DNA of 64,000 nucleotides, taken from assembly GCA_025370055.1 (NCBI GenBank), contig CP073041.1, positions 4,620,272-4,684,271 of the forward strand. Direction: 5' to 3'. Shown in pieces: positions 38,917-49,386 of this stretch; position 1 is the stretch's first letter, and every line of letters begins with the position of its first letter. This DNA comes from Woronichinia naegeliana WA131 (GTDB lineage Bacteria; Cyanobacteriota; Cyanobacteriia; Cyanobacteriales; Microcystaceae). Under the pieces are notes generated by a model that had not been told where the DNA came from, made no database searches, and was given only the letters and a program-made list of their open reading frames with translations. The position numbers and the translations under genes are program-made.

Positions 38917-39927
38917 TTAGGCAACCTCGCTAAAAAACCGAGTTTCTAAGGGTTTTACAAAAATTTGTTGACCGACCTTTATGCTCAAATCGTTAAACTG
39001 ATGGCGATTCAAATGCACATCAAAATCGATTCCTTCGGGGTCGGCTAACTGTAGCTGAATTTCCGCTCCCAAAAAGGTAATACGTTGAACTACGGCCGGA
39101 ACCGTCTGGGGAATAGACTCCGTTAAGATTTGAATTTGGCGAGGACGAACAAATACGGGTTTAGTTGTCGGTCGTTCTAAGGTTTCTTGAACTAAACGGG
39201 CTGTGGGTGGTAAGACATTGACCGCGCCAATAAAGCCCATCACAAAAGCACTAGCCGGATTGTCGTAAATTTCGGCGGTTGTACCGACCTGTTCAATTGC
39301 ACCCTTATTCATAATTACAATTTCATTCGCGACTTCCATTGCTTCTTCTTGATCGTGAGTTACGAAAACCGTTGTGACCGGAAGTTCCTCATGAAGTCGG
39401 CGCAACCAGTGTCTTAATTCTTTGCGAATTTTGGCATCCAAAGCACCAAAGGGTTCATCTAACAGTAAAACTTCCGGTTGAACAGCTAAAGCTCTAGCTA
39501 AGGCGACCCGTTGGCGTTGTCCTCCCGATAGTTGATTGGGATAGCGATCGCCGAGACCCTGTAATTGAATTAAATCGAGTAAATCTCCTACCCGTTTTTT
39601 CGCCTGGGAGCGCGATATTTTACGAATTTCTAGGCCAAAGGCAATATTTTCCCAAATGGTCATCTCTTTAAAGAGGGCATAGTGCTGAAAAACAAAGCCA
39701 ATATTGCGTTTTCTGACATCTAGATAAGTTGTGTCTTGACCATGAATCAGAATTTGTCCACTGTCAGGGGGTTCCAAACCGGCGATCGCTCTCAGTAGGG
39801 TAGATTTCCCTGAACCGGAGGGCCCCAACAAGGCGACCAGTGAACCCTCTTTAACCTCAAGATTTACCTTCTTAAGCGCGTGGAATTGACCAAAATGCTT
39901 AGAAACTTCTTTAATTAGAATCCCCAT
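38917..39927 (-). CDS. cysA: Sulfate/thiosulfate ABC transporter ATPase
   Basis: From the ATG at 39927, preceded by AGAGG, the protein has 336 residues starting [17 protein letters not shown] 21 bases upstream is less likely. It has Walker [11 protein letters not shown]-loop VFQHYALF, signature [15 protein letters not shown], Walker [13 protein letters not shown] and the C-terminal regulatory TOBE-like domain ([10 protein letters not shown]). This is the CysA ATPase that drives sulfate uptake with SbpA and the CysT/CysW permeases. The permeases are not in the window. Its 3' end is 9 bases from the original prohibitin start. Confidence 0.92.
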   Translation of the reverse strand: MGILIKEVSKHFGQFHALKKVNLEVKEGSLVALLGPSGSGKSTLLRAIAGLEPPDSGQILIHGQDTTYLDVRKRNIGFVFQHYALFKEMTIWENIAFGLEIRKISRSQAKKRVGDLLDLIQLQGLGDRYPNQLSGGQRQRVALARALAVQPEVLLLDEPFGALDAKIRKELRHWLRRLHEELPVTTVFVTHDQEEAMEVANEIVIMNKGAIEQVGTTAEIYDNPASAFVMGFIGAVNVLPPTARLVQETLERPTTKPVFVRPRQIQILTESIPQTVPAVVQRITFLGAEIQLQLADPEGIDFDVHLNRHQFNDLSIKVGQQIFVKPLETRFFSEVA

Positions 39928-40123
39928 ACTACCTCTGACGTTATCCACTGGACTTAGGCCATTTGGGCCAGTTTGACTAATCTCGCCATCATGGCAAGCT
40001 CACCATAACACACCTTTCCGTGAAAACCAATAGTAATTTAATTTAATTTAATTTTTGAATAATTTGCAAATGAATTAAAATTCAAGTAGAATGCAGTCCA
40101 GTTCTATTATAAGGATATTAACC

Positions 40124-40786
40124 ATGAAGCAGATACCTGTCTGGAGTAATCGACTGAACCCAAAAATGCTGGGCCAAATTTTGGCGGGAGTGTTATTGGT
40201 TGTTAGTTTGCTGATCATTAATTTCCCTGCTCAAGCCCTCACTATTAATGAGTCCCCTAACCAACCTGTTACTTCGACAACAACAGCAAATATCAGTGAA
40301 CCCACTACTACTGCGCCAGAATCTTTAGCCCCTAGCCCTCTTCCCAAATCCAAATGGGTGACAAAAACTCAGCTTACTTTCGATAAAGCTCTTACCAAAA
40401 CCAAAACGGCGATCGCTGACCTGGCCAGCCAACTGGAAGAAGCCGCTACAACTACCGATGTCGTTGTGCAGAAACAAATTAAAAAGTCTCTAGAAAATAA
40501 ACAGGATGATCTGGAGAATGCTGCCGATAAAATTGATGACCTGGTAGAAAAATTGCAAAAGGCGAACAAAAAACTGGCCGCGACTGTGGGTGATGCTCCC
40601 AATGAACTGCAAAGTCAGCTACAAATCCAGGCACAAAATCTTCAACAATCTTTAGATGCTGCTGTTCAGACGATTAATACTCTGGCCGATAGCACCGAAA
40701 AAGCCAAGAAAAATACCACAGAGGCCTTCCGTACTCAAATCAATAACCAGATCGAGGCAGTTAATCAGGGTGTGACCTTTAGTTGA
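40124..40786 (+). pseudogene. Secreted coiled-coil protein, C-terminus replaced by IS sequence
   Basis: The ATG at 40124 with AAGGAT upstream gives an N-terminal signal peptide ending in AQA (near residue 40), a Thr/Pro-rich stretch, then a long coiled coil (ASQLEEAATTT, DLVEKLQKANKKL). A 4.3-kb IS nest enters at 40768, so the frame now ends GVTFS. Joining across the 8-bp duplication GTTAATCA restores the frame into 45093-45154: NQALEKAQQAIQGLGQSPA and stop. The lost tail is only about 17 residues, so the product may still fold. Function unknown. Confidence 0.8.
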
Positions 40787-41539
40787 TGAAGGAAAAGAAA
40801 AGTGTTAACATGGGATGAAAAGTGACAAAGAGGAAACAATGATGACAGCAAAACTAATTAATGTAGAGGGTTCAAAGATAAAAATAGAACTAACATTAGA
40901 ACTAAGTCGTTCAATGTTGGATACAGAAATAAATATTCAAAAAGGCTTAAACGAAGTAGGTTGCATCGCCAGCAAAGAAGCCTTGAAATATTTAGATACA
41001 GATGGTTCACCCTTAAAAATCGGTGAAGAAATCTGGAAGAGTAAGGGAGAGCAACCGAAAGAATATCAAACACCTTATGGTGAGGTTATAGTGAATCGTC
41101 ATGTATATCAGCGTTCACCTTTGAGGAAAAACGTATTGCCCCTTAGAAAGAGAAGCAAGGATAATCATAACATCAACGCCATTATTGGCAAAACAGGTAT
41201 CCTCAAAAATGTCAGGGATGGCAGGCAAAGAGGTGAAAAATGATTTATTAGAAAATCATGGTAGAAAAGTAGCGCTATCCTATATCCAAAGATTGAGTGA
41301 AGCAGTAGGAAGTGTGGTACAGGCAAAAGAAGAAGCGTGGAGTTATGCCCCGCCCAAGGAGGATAGCCAAATTGCAACAGTGGGAATAGGATTAGATGGA
41401 ACCTGTATGCTGATGTGTGAGGATGGCTACCGTGAAGCAATGGTGGGAACCGTTTCCCTATACGATAGTGAAGGCGAACGTCAACCTACAATCTATCTAG
41501 GTGCGGCACCAGAGTATGGAAAAAAGAGTTTTCTAGAAA

Positions 41540-42929
41540 GGGTGCGACCTTTAGTTGATAAAAGCTGTTGTAATCAGGGTTCTACAGGGAACCCATATTG
41601 ATCAAGTTTTGCCCAAAATTGACTCCATCGTTCCTTGGTCAATACCAAAGCTCGTAGGCTCAAAATAATTCCTGCTCCTTTTTCCTTCCATCGCATCCCT
41701 GAACAACATAATCGTTGTTTGACCAACGTCTTACAAGCTGCTTCCGTAACACCTGAACCAATCGGATACTTTTTCTCTATGTATTCAGCATAATCCATTT
41801 GATGCTGATGATTCTCGTAATAAGTAATCGCCGCTTGTAGTTTCTCGGTAAGATTCTTAGAATGACTTTTTTCTTCTTTGACTTCTTTCATCAGATTTAG
41901 CAGTTCTCCTGCTTTTCCTTTTTCATGCTTGAGTTCTCGACAATTTTCAGTCAACCATTCTTTTTGTTTTGACACGGTATTCGGATGCAACGCTTCTGCC
42001 AAGGCACCTAAGTAACCAGAGGCATGATAGAAATCTAATATCTGTTCTTCCGTTTGCTTTTCTAAAAACTTCCAATTTGATTCTGCCCCGTCTGCTATCC
42101 CGACCAATGTTGCCTCTGGATAACGGTTTTTCGCTCGCTCAATTTCTCTTTCTAATCTTTCTAGAAAACTCTTTTTTCCATACTCTGGTGCCGCACCTAG
42201 ATAGATTGTATGTTGACGTTCGCCTTCACTATCGTATAGGGAAACGGTTCCCACCATTGCTTCACGGTAGCCATCCTCACACATCAGCATACAGGTTCCA
42301 TCTAATCCTATTCCCACTGTTGCAATTTGGCTATCCTCCTTGGGCGGGGCATAACTCCACGCTTCTTCTTTTGCCTGTACCACACTTCCTACTGCTTCAC
42401 TCAATCTTTGGATATAGGATAGCGCTACTTTTCTACCATGATTTTCTAATAAATCATTTTTCACCTCTTTGCCTGCCATCCCTGACATTTTTGAGGATAC
42501 CTGTTTTGCCAATAATGGCGTTGATGTTATGATTATCCTTGCTTCTCTTTCTAAGGGGCAATACGTTTTTCCTCAAAGGTGAACGCTGATATACATGACG
42601 ATTCACTATAACCTCACCATAAGGTGTTTGATATTCTTTCGGTTGCTCTCCCTTACTCTTCCAGATTTCTTCACCGATTTTTAAGGGTGAACCATCTGTA
42701 TCTAAATATTTCAAGGCTTCTTTGCTGGCGATGCAACCTACTTCGTTTAAGCCTTTTTGAATATTTATTTCTGTATCCAACATTGAACGACTGAGTTCTA
42801 ATGTTAGTTCTATTTTTATCTTTGAACCCTCTACATTAATTAGTTTTGCTGTCATCATTGTTTCCTCTTTGTCACTTTTCATCCCATGTTAACACTTTTC
42901 TTTTCCTTCATCAACTAAAGGTCACACCC
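41540..42929 (-). mobile_element. ISKra4-type copy 2, complete ends, frameshifted transposase
   Basis: It is 1390 bases long with both terminal repeats. The transposase is split into a 142-codon N-terminal frame (42454-42882) and a 312-codon C-terminal frame (41574-42512). It has the same CACCTTTGAGG change as copy 1, so both come from one frameshifted source and moved with transposase supplied in trans. Confidence 0.9.
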
Positions 42930-43106
42930 CATCTAATCCTATTCCCACTGTTGCAATTTGGCTATCCTCCTTGGGCGGGGCATAACTCCACGCTTCTTCT
43001 TTTGCCTGTACCACACTTCCTACTGCTTCACTCAATCTTTGGATATAGGATAGCGCTACTTTTCTACCATGATTTTCTAATAAATCATTTTTCACCTCTT
43101 TGCCTG

Positions 43107-44382
43107 GGCACTGGTATCGTCTAGCTAGAAGCTACAAACGTTGCAATACGAGAGGTTCAAGAAATCAGGCGAATTTGGAGTAAGTCCTCCCAAGTTAACC
43201 CTTTTTCAATTATACCGAGAGCTACAGCAGGAACTTCTCTAGTCGTAAAATGGCTGCGAACAAAGTTATGAACCATCCTGAAAATATCTAGGACTCGCTG
43301 TAATCCCACAACAGATTTAGCATAAGTATTTGTACGACGACGAAAGGCGGCTAAATAGCGTCGGATAGCACTATTAAATGCCTCAACGTGGTTGGCATGG
43401 ACGTCCTTTTCTTCTGGTTTTTCTGTTGTCTCTGGATGTTCTGGTTTCGGAGTTTCTACTTTCTTTAGTTTACCCTCAGAATCTCGACGTTTACTACTCT
43501 TATTTTTTAGTCTTACTACAAGACCCTTCGGTAATACTTTGGTGGGACGACCTCGCTTTCCAATCCTTAATACTTCGTGACAAATATTAAATAGCAGTTG
43601 ACTATATCGCTTTTCTCCATCTGTAAATAACTGGAGAGATTCTGCACTCCTTTCAAATAATTCCGTTACCGTCATCATTGCTTCTAGAAATAATTTCTGC
43701 TCTTTTCGACCACATTTTAAATGCCAAATAAAGCGGCTAGCCCTGTCCATGAGCACGATTGTCCACCCCTCAGAGGCACTTGCTTCTTTATTTTTTCCAA
43801 CTTTTGTGTATAGTTCATCCCCTTCTATTACTAATTTAACAAATTCATTCACTAAGGCGTATAAAAATAATGTCTCTTGTAATCCTGATAATTTCTTTTC
43901 CCAATTCAATATTGTTGTTTTCGCGTAGCCGAATACTCGGGCTGCTGCATTTAATCCTATTCCTTCCATTCTGGCTTTTAATACTTTTACAATTTCACTT
44001 AATGGGGTTTCTAAGCCAGCGATTACGCTACCATAAGTCTCAGCAAAACAAGAACTACATTCTTGACAAATGAACATTTTACGTTCCCCATTACCTTTCG
44101 TTTGATAATGAGAATGTATTTTTACGTTTTCACTATAGCAATGAGGGCAGTTTTTCTGAAATAAGGCTTCCTCTTTCTCTTGGGGTAAGCCAATATCACT
44201 TAGGAGGTCAATTGAGCTTTTATTCAATGTTGACATTGCTTTCTGTTTTCCCTTTCTTTAATATAATGACAATAATAATAGTATAACAAAAACGGGAATA
44301 TGTCCAGTCGTAAGTTATTTTCTATTTTCTCAAACTCTTACACCATAACTTTTTCTAGCTTTGATCACACGATACCAGTACC
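43107..44382 (-). mobile_element. IS1-like insertion sequence (1276 bp)
   Basis: The ends are GGCACTGGTATCGTCTAGCT and, inverted, GGTACTGGTATCGTGTGATC. No target duplication is visible, which fits the 369-base deletion of adjacent ISKra4 sequence. Confidence 0.85.
43157..44236 (-). CDS. IS1-like transposase (zinc finger + DDE)
   Basis: This 359-residue single-frame transposase has an N-terminal zinc ribbon (CPHCYSENVKIHSHYQ and CQECSSCF), an InsA-like helix-turn-helix (GIGLNAAARVFGYAKTTILNWE), then a DDE domain: EGDELYTKV, LFTDGEKRY, NHVEAFNSAIRRYLAAFRRR. A charged Lys/Pro/Glu insert (KPEHPETTEKPEEKD) lies before the final catalytic Glu. The layout is that of IS1-family elements without the usual two-frame organisation. 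The frame is intact. Confidence 0.85.
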   Translation of the reverse strand: MSTLNKSSIDLLSDIGLPQEKEEALFQKNCPHCYSENVKIHSHYQTKGNGERKMFICQECSSCFAETYGSVIAGLETPLSEIVKVLKARMEGIGLNAAARVFGYAKTTILNWEKKLSGLQETLFLYALVNEFVKLVIEGDELYTKVGKNKEASASEGWTIVLMDRASRFIWHLKCGRKEQKLFLEAMMTVTELFERSAESLQLFTDGEKRYSQLLFNICHEVLRIGKRGRPTKVLPKGLVVRLKNKSSKRRDSEGKLKKVETPKPEHPETTEKPEEKDVHANHVEAFNSAIRRYLAAFRRRTNTYAKSVVGLQRVLDIFRMVHNFVRSHFTTREVPAVALGIIEKGLTWEDLLQIRLIS

Positions 44383-45225
44383 TTGCTGTCATCATTGTTT
44401 CCTCTTTGTCACTTTTCATCTCATGTTAACACTTTTCTTTTCCTTCATCAACTAAAGGTCACACCCTCTAGAAAGATTAGAAAGAGAAATTGAGCGAGCG
44501 AAAAACCGTTATCCAGAGGCAACATTGGTCGGGATAGCAGACGGGGCAGAATCAAATTGGAAGTTTTTAGAAAAGCAAACGGAAGAACAGATATTAGATT
44601 TCTATCATGCCTCTGGTTACTTAGGTGCCTTGGCAGAAGCGTTGCATCCGAATACCGTGTCAAAACAAAAAGAATGGTTGACTGAAAATTGTCGAGAACT
44701 CAAGCATGAAAAAGGAAAAGCAGGAGAACTGCTAAATCTGATGAAAGAAGTCAAAGAAGAAAAAAGTCATTCTAAGAATCTTACCGAGAAACTACAAGCG
44801 GCGATTACTTATTACGAGAATCATCAGCATCAAATGGATTATGCTGAATACTTAGAGAAAAAGTATCCGATTGGTTCAGGTGTTACGGAAGCAGCTTGTA
44901 AGACGTTGGTCAAACAACGATTATGTTGTTCAGGGATGCGATGGAAGGAAAAAGGAGCAGGAATTATTTTGAGCCTACGAGCTTTGGTATTGACCAAGGA
45001 ACGATGGAGTCAATTTTGGGCAAAACTTGATCAATATGGGTTCCCTGTAGAACCCTGATTACAACAGCTTTTATCAACTAAAGGTCGCACCCGTTAATCA
45101 AGCCTTAGAAAAAGCCCAACAGGCCATTCAAGGTCTGGGCCAATCGCCTGCTTAATCCCCCATAAGTCAAGGCGATCGCCTCATATTGCCTCATACTGTA
45201 CTGCTTAGATCTAGGACTTTTCAAG

Positions 45226-46242
45226 ATGCGTATTGCCGAAAATATTACCCAACTGGTGGGACGAACTCCCTTGATCCAACTCAATACCATTCCCGCTTTA
45301 GAAGGTGTGGTAGCCCAAATCGTCGTCAAGTTAGAAGGAATGAATCCAACGGCTTCGGTAAAGGATCGCATTAGCATCAGTATGGTTGAAGTGGCTGAAT
45401 CAGAGGGCCTCATTGAACCAGATAAAACGATTCTTGTTGAGCCAACTTCTGGTAATACGGGGATTGCCCTGGCAATGGTAGCCGCCGCCAAGGGTTACAA
45501 ACTGATTCTCACCATGCCCGATACCATGAGTGTAGAACGACGGGCCATGCTCAAAGCTTTTGGGGCGCGGGTGGAATTAACCCCTGGTGTTCAGGGAATG
45601 CGAGGAGCGATCGCGCGAGCAGAAGAAATTGTGGCCGCAACCCCTAACGCTTTTATGCTGCAACAGTTTTATAACTCTGCTAATCCGAAGATCCATCGAG
45701 AAACTACGGCGGCGGAAATTTGGGAAGATACGGACGGTCAAGTGGACATAGTTGTGGCGGGTGTTGGCACGGGGGGAACCATCACCGGCATTGCCGAAGC
45801 CCTTAAACCCCGTAAATCCAGTTTTCAGGCGATCGCCGTTGAACCGAGCACTAGTTCCGTTCTTTCGGGTGGTTCTCCTGGCCCCCATAAAATTCAGGGA
45901 ATTGGGGCCGGTTTTATTCCCCCAGTTTTGCGCCTAGATCTAATTGACGAAATAATTCAAATTAGCGATGAAGTGGCCATTAAATATAGTCGCCATCTTG
46001 CTCGTCTAGAAGGACTGTTATCGGGGATTTCTACCGGAGCCGCCCTGGCTGCTGCCATCGAAGTGGGAAAAAGACCTGAAAATACAGACAAACTGATTGT
46101 CGTTATTCAACCGAGTTTTGGGGAACGTTATCTGAGTACATCGCTATTTCAAACGCCTGATCGGGAAGAAGTTCCTTTGGATGAATGGGATTTAGCCGAG
46201 GGATTTGCGACGCTCCAGACTAGCCCGAACCGGATAGGTTGA
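45226..46242 (+). CDS. cysK: Cysteine synthase (O-acetylserine sulfhydrylase)
   Basis: This 338-residue PLP enzyme has the Lys46 Schiff base in NPTASVKDR, the phosphate loop [15 protein letters not shown] and the C-terminal [12 protein letters not shown]. It makes cysteine from O-acetylserine and sulfide. It lies between sulfate-uptake genes (cysA and sbpA), which fits a sulfur-assimilation group broken up by IS insertions. Several OAS sulfhydrylases are usual in cyanobacteria, so K/M subtype is not certain. Confidence 0.92.
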   Translation: MRIAENITQLVGRTPLIQLNTIPALEGVVAQIVVKLEGMNPTASVKDRISISMVEVAESEGLIEPDKTILVEPTSGNTGIALAMVAAAKGYKLILTMPDTMSVERRAMLKAFGARVELTPGVQGMRGAIARAEEIVAATPNAFMLQQFYNSANPKIHRETTAAEIWEDTDGQVDIVVAGVGTGGTITGIAEALKPRKSSFQAIAVEPSTSSVLSGGSPGPHKIQGIGAGFIPPVLRLDLIDEIIQISDEVAIKYSRHLARLEGLLSGISTGAALAAAIEVGKRPENTDKLIVVIQPSFGERYLSTSLFQTPDREEVPLDEWDLAEGFATLQTSPNRIG

Positions 46243-46440
46243 GTTCTGACGACAAACCCTGGCCCATTTGAGGACTTGTTCATATAAAAACAAACTGCCT
46301 AATCCCACGAGGGTTAAAAGCAATATTCCCGAAACGGTTGTATAGGCATAAGCCTGCCACCAAAGACGCTGAAGTCCTTGCGGTTGCAAAGGGTAAAGAG
46401 AAACTGCTGGTCGAGATTGATTCCAATTTGCGATCGCCAT
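46192..46440 (-). CDS. Possible small single-span membrane protein
   Basis: An 82-residue frame from the ATG at 46440 has one hydrophobic helix ([20 protein letters not shown]) preceded by [12 protein letters not shown] and followed by a basic tail. It overlaps the 3' end of the cysteine synthase by about 50 bases on the other strand. The membrane segment lies outside that overlap, which favours a real gene. No family recognised. Confidence 0.45.
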   Translation of the reverse strand: MAIANWNQSRPAVSLYPLQPQGLQRLWWQAYAYTTVSGILLLTLVGLGSLFLYEQVLKWARVCRQNSTYPVRASLERRKSLG

Positions 46441-46654
46441 AGACAAAATACACCAAGTCGATAGGATTTTAGTTTGTTCACTATCCCATAGGACATTGGA
46501 AAAGGCAAGAAAAAGGGACTGAATTTGTAACAGATGTATCTTTTTTTCTAAACATTAATCCTTTTTTCCTTTCATTGCGATGGCACTTTTTAAGCAAAAC
46601 CCCCTACTCTTGCTCGCTTTCTTGACAAGTTAATCCAGTAAAAATATTTTTTAC

Positions 46655-46683
46655 TTGCCAAAAAGACAACACTCCGATATAAT
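46655..46683 (+). promoter_or_regulatory. Sigma-70 promoter of sbpA
   Basis: TTGCCA (46655-46660), a 17-base spacer and TATAAT (46678-46683) lie 36 bases before the ATG. An alternative TTGACA at 46622 with TATTTT at 46645 is also spaced by 17. Confidence 0.65.
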
Positions 46684-46719
46684 TACTGTAGTTTACAGAG
46701 AGAGCACATTTAACAACCC

Positions 46720-47811
46720 ATGTGGAACCAGGCTAAGACAGCAACCCAACCAACGTTATTACCTTCCTTTCCGTCCCTGACCCAACGACTCCAATCCCCA
46801 ACAGCGATCGTGGCAGGCACTTTAATTGTGGGTCTGGGCATCGGTGGATTAATGTCCTATCCTGCTCTGAGTCAACAAAAAGCGAAGGACGTACAAATCA
46901 CTTTGGTGTCTTACGCGGTTACTCGTGCCGCCTACGACAAAATTATTCCCAAATTTGTAGCGAAATGGCAGAAAGAGAAAAATCAAACCGTGACATTTAA
47001 GCAAAGTTATGGGGGGTCAGGTTCTCAAACTCGTGCCGTTCTAGATGGTTTAGAAGCCGATGTTGTTCAGTTAGCTTTAGCCTCTGATGTCGATAAAATT
47101 CAGAAAGGTGGATTAATCAATGCTGGCTGGCAAAAAGAAGTTCCCAATAATGGCATTGTCACTAAATCTGTTGTTGCTTTAGTTACCCGTCCTGGCAATC
47201 CCAAAAAAGTTAAAGATTGGCGTGATTTAGCCCGTCCTGAGATAAAAACGATTACCGCTAATCCCAAAACCTCTGGAGTTGCTCGCTGGAATTTTCTCGG
47301 TTTATGGGGATCGGTCACGCAAACAGGGGGAAGTGAAGCGAAAGCAAGGGAATTTACCACCAAGGTTTACAATAACGTTCCCGTTTTACCCAAAGATGCC
47401 CGTGAATCCACCGATGTTTTTTATAAACAGGGTCAAGGCGACGTACTTTTAAACTATGAAAATGAAGTGTTGTTAGGAAAGCAAAAGGGTGAAAACCTTC
47501 CCTATATTTTGCCGCCGGTTAATATTTCCATTGATGCGCCTGTTGCGGTGGTGGATAAAAATGTGGATAAACATGGTACTCGTGAAGTTGCGACTGCTTT
47601 TGTGAAGTATCTTTTCACCCCTGAAGCCCAAACAGAATTTGCTAAAACAGGTTTCCGTCCCGTTAATCCCACTGTAGCAAAACAGTTTGCCAAAACCTAT
47701 CCAACCATTCCTAAACTCTTTACAATTAGCACTTTTGGGGGATGGGAAACGGCTCAGAAAAAATTCTTTAGTGATGGAGGTATTTTTGATCAAGTCTTTA
47801 AGGCCAATTAG
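46720..47811 (+). CDS. sbpA: Sulfate-binding protein of the sulfate ABC transporter
   Basis: This 363-residue periplasmic binding protein has a long N-terminal signal region ending near YPALSQQ, and family motifs SYAVTRAAYDKIIPKF, SYGGSGSQTRAVLDGLEADVV, TANPKTSGVARWNFLGLWG and FRPVNPTV. It captures sulfate or thiosulfate for the CysTWA transporter, whose ATPase is at 38917. The cysT and cysW genes that normally follow are absent here. A truncated znuC comes next on the other strand. Confidence 0.92.
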   Translation: MWNQAKTATQPTLLPSFPSLTQRLQSPTAIVAGTLIVGLGIGGLMSYPALSQQKAKDVQITLVSYAVTRAAYDKIIPKFVAKWQKEKNQTVTFKQSYGGSGSQTRAVLDGLEADVVQLALASDVDKIQKGGLINAGWQKEVPNNGIVTKSVVALVTRPGNPKKVKDWRDLARPEIKTITANPKTSGVARWNFLGLWGSVTQTGGSEAKAREFTTKVYNNVPVLPKDARESTDVFYKQGQGDVLLNYENEVLLGKQKGENLPYILPPVNISIDAPVAVVDKNVDKHGTREVATAFVKYLFTPEAQTEFAKTGFRPVNPTVAKQFAKTYPTIPKLFTISTFGGWETAQKKFFSDGGIFDQVFKAN

Positions 47812-47878
47812 TCTTAGAGTGTAACTCTTGGGCATACCGAGAGTGAGATTGTCCTGCTATAATCAGGGGAGCAAATTT

Positions 47879-48196
47879 TTATTTTCTCCCTTGTCTTTTA
47901 TAAAAAAATCTTGATCTTATTGTTAATGTAGCTGGCGTTAAAAATGCGATCGCGTCCCGTACAGGAGCAGGGAAATAGCCTTTCTGGTTCAAAGCATGAC
48001 CTAAAATATTAATACTGCCCGTTTTTCGGGGTAAAATCCCTAGAATTGCCTGAATCAGTGTACTTTTTCCCGCACCATTGGGGCCAATAATTGCCATATC
48101 CGTCCCCGCTTCCAAACAAAAAGAGACATCCTGCACTGCCGCCCGATTTTCACGATAAACCGTTAAGCCTTCAACCCCTAAGATGATTTTTGACAA
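47879..48196 (-). pseudogene. znuC: Truncated zinc ABC transporter ATPase (znuC remnant)
   Basis: The first 85 or so codons read as a ZnuC/MntB-type ATPase (ILGVEGLTVYRENRAAVQDVSF, Walker A GPNGAGKST, INILGHALNQKG). After PVRDAIAF the sequence departs from the family and stops at residue 105. Q-loop, signature and Walker B are missing. It lies 10 bases after znuA, as in a znuACB operon, but znuB is absent. A deletion removed the rest. Confidence 0.85.
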
Positions 48197-48206
48197 GCCA
48201 TACCCC

Positions 48207-49268
48207 CTAAAAACTAAGCCGCAAAGATTGGGGCTGTATCATCAATAATGTTCTTGGAGAAATGATTGGCAACAACGACTGCTGGGTTTGACCCGAAAAA
48301 GCGGATTCTAGATTTTGAAGATTCTGACGCATGGTAGTTAGGTAATAATCAGGCCTTAATGCTTCCCCATTACTGGTTTCTAACGGATCGAAAGTGCTAA
48401 CTTTTACCTTTAAATCCTTCGCCAAAGCCGCAAAAGGACTACCTACAGCCTGGGATTCAGTAAGCAGAGTTTTAAGGTTAGATTGCTTGGCCGCATTAAT
48501 AACCCGTTTAACATCCTCTGGAGAAGCATTTTCTTCAGGAACATCCACCAAAAATTCTGCCTTGAGATTATAGCTTTGGGCAAAATAAGGGGCGAAGTCA
48601 TGGTAGGTGACAAAGGTTTTTCCCGCAAAGGGTTGCAGTTTTTGAGCAATTTCACCATCTAGTTGTTTGAGTTTTTCGATATAAGCGGTGGCATTGGTGT
48701 TATAGGTTGTTTTACCTTCTGGATCAGCCGCAATTAGTCCATCTCGAATATTTTCTACCTGTTTGATGGCTCGTTTGGGGTCTAAATAAATATGGGGGTT
48801 AAAGGCTCCATGATTATGTCCTGCTTCCGAAGTTTTTTCATGGTCATGATCATGCTTTTCTTCATTGGCGATGGGTTGAATATCCTTACTAGAATCAATC
48901 AGTTTCAGATTAGCATTCCCCGCATTTTTAAGTAAATCTCCTAAAAATTCTTCCATACCCAGACCATTTTTGACTAAGACATTTCCCCTGGCGAGCTTTT
49001 GAACATCTTCTGGTTTTGCCTGATAATCGTGGGGCCCGACATTGGTAGGCAATAGTTGGGTCACTTCAGCGCGATCGCCCGCCACAGCCTTCGTAAAGTT
49101 GGTAACGGGAATAAACGTTGTAATCACTTTTAAGCGTTGGGTTTCTTCGCTAGGAGAAGCAGAAATAATGGGAGAACCCGTTCCACATCCTCCTAGACCG
49201 ATAGCAGTTAAGGAGACAAGCAACAAAGAACAGCGACGAAGATAACGGGAAGTTTTGAGGGCCGACAT
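48207..49268 (-). CDS. znuA: Zinc-binding lipoprotein of the Znu transporter
   Basis: This 353-residue cluster A-I binding protein has a lipoprotein signal (SLTAIGLGGC) and metal His residues in NVGPHDYQ, FNPHIYLDP and TYHDFAPYF, plus a His/Asp-rich loop (EEKHDHDHEK, EAGHNHGAF) typical of zinc-specific members. A Zur-type palindrome lies 35 bases before the ATG. With znuC broken and znuB missing here, it needs transporter parts encoded elsewhere or is an orphan. The C-terminal 20 residues (SLLPIISPRTLLMIQPQ) look slightly irregular. Confidence 0.9.
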   Translation of the reverse strand: MSALKTSRYLRRCSLLLVSLTAIGLGGCGTGSPIISASPSEETQRLKVITTFIPVTNFTKAVAGDRAEVTQLLPTNVGPHDYQAKPEDVQKLARGNVLVKNGLGMEEFLGDLLKNAGNANLKLIDSSKDIQPIANEEKHDHDHEKTSEAGHNHGAFNPHIYLDPKRAIKQVENIRDGLIAADPEGKTTYNTNATAYIEKLKQLDGEIAQKLQPFAGKTFVTYHDFAPYFAQSYNLKAEFLVDVPEENASPEDVKRVINAAKQSNLKTLLTESQAVGSPFAALAKDLKVKVSTFDPLETSNGEALRPDYYLTTMRQNLQNLESAFSGQTQQSLLPIISPRTLLMIQPQSLRLSF

Positions 49269-49302
49269 ATTTAAGCTCGGATAATTTATGATGGAATAAA
49301 AT

Positions 49303-49321
49303 GAGAATGATTATCATTCCA
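49303..49321. promoter_or_regulatory. Zur-type operator between znuA and the FAD enzyme
   Basis: GAATGATTATCATTC (49305-49319) is a palindrome with a central T. AAATGAGAATGATTATCATTC is shared exactly with the hemB upstream site. It can serve both divergent genes. Confidence 0.8.
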
Positions 49322-49386
49322 ATTATCTTACAACGAATCGCCACTTTTAATCATTTTGTTGAACCTTGTTTTGTCCTCTTTTAACT

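Larger units (their letters stand above)
42930..44466 (-). mobile_element. ISKra4-type copy 3 remnant
   Basis: 177 bases (42930-43106) and 84 bases (44383-44466) match positions 61428-61604 and 61974-62057 of the intact copy. The 369 bases between them are gone, replaced by the IS1-like element. The left part of this copy was replaced by copy 2, probably by recombination between same-orientation copies. Confidence 0.85.
40815..45058 (+). pseudogene. ISKra4-type transposase, copy 1, frameshifted and interrupted
   Basis: The N-terminal part (MKSDKEETMM... to VYQRS) shifts frame at about 41117, where CACCTTTGAGG replaces CAGTAGGAGG (one extra base). The correct frame resumes from about 41185 to the inner insertion at 41540. 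The C-terminal part continues at 44475-45058 (VGIADGAESNWKFLE to FPVEP). No functional product is expected. Confidence 0.9.
40768..45092. mobile_element. Nested IS block (three ISKra4-type copies and an IS1-like element)
   Basis: The block is bounded by GTTAATCA (40760-40767 and 45093-45100). The outer copy 1 (plus strand) is 40768-41539 and 44475-45092, 1390 bases in total. It was entered at TCTAGAAA, duplicated at 41532-41539 and 44467-44474. Inside are copy 2 (41540-42929), the remains of copy 3 (42930-43106 and 44383-44466) and the IS1-like element (43107-44382). All lengths add up exactly. Confidence 0.92.
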
